This document shows positions 37,546-37,601 of a stretch of 37,601 bases of DNA, piece after piece (position 1 is the stretch's first letter; every line of letters begins with the position of its first letter). The notes under the pieces were generated by a model, which worked only from the letters and a program-made list of their open reading frames with translations, ran no database searches and was not told the origin of the DNA. Where the stretch lies: positions 1 through 37,601 of the forward strand of contig CAIJDY010000137.1 of assembly GCA_903819565.1 (NCBI GenBank), written 5' to 3'. Source of the stretch: Candidatus Omnitrophota bacterium (GTDB lineage Bacteria > Omnitrophota > Omnitrophia > Omnitrophales > Aquincolibacteriaceae). Both the position numbers and the translations under genes were made by a program.

Positions 37546-37601
37546 AAAAACCGTTTTTTAAAGCCGGATCCCGTTCAGTTTGCTCGTCAGGATCGAATAT
37601 C

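Overview
Bacterial chromosomal window, apparently from a Gram-negative-type organism (an Omp85-like barrel and signal peptides are present). No rRNA, tRNA, CRISPR array or transposase gene was recognised. Layout: (i) a signalling island at 0.8-6.4 kb with a dual-receiver protein (minus strand), then REC, REC-GGDEF-EAL and a PAS histidine kinase (plus strand); (ii) a secreted protein-kinase-fold-like protein next to an Omp85-like barrel; (iii) a long minus-strand housekeeping run (yraN, rnhB, rplS, trmD, rpsP, murA, prmC, prfA, rpmE, rho, coaE, polA, pilT); (iv) an Rnf-like membrane operon (C-D-[48 aa]-E-A order) that appears to have lost nearly every known redox-cofactor site except the RnfC Fe-S clusters; (v) a biotin operon (bioB, SDR, KAS, bioF, bioA, bioD) carrying its own ketosynthase/ketoreductase pair; (vi) a ROK protein without the zinc motif; (vii) a beta-1,2-glucan-type locus (glycoamylase-like plus GH94) where the GH94 frame is interrupted by a TAA near the window edge. 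The strongest candidate for an undescribed system is the cofactor-stripped Rnf-like operon (22247-25576). All homology calls come from reading motifs by eye; no searches were run.
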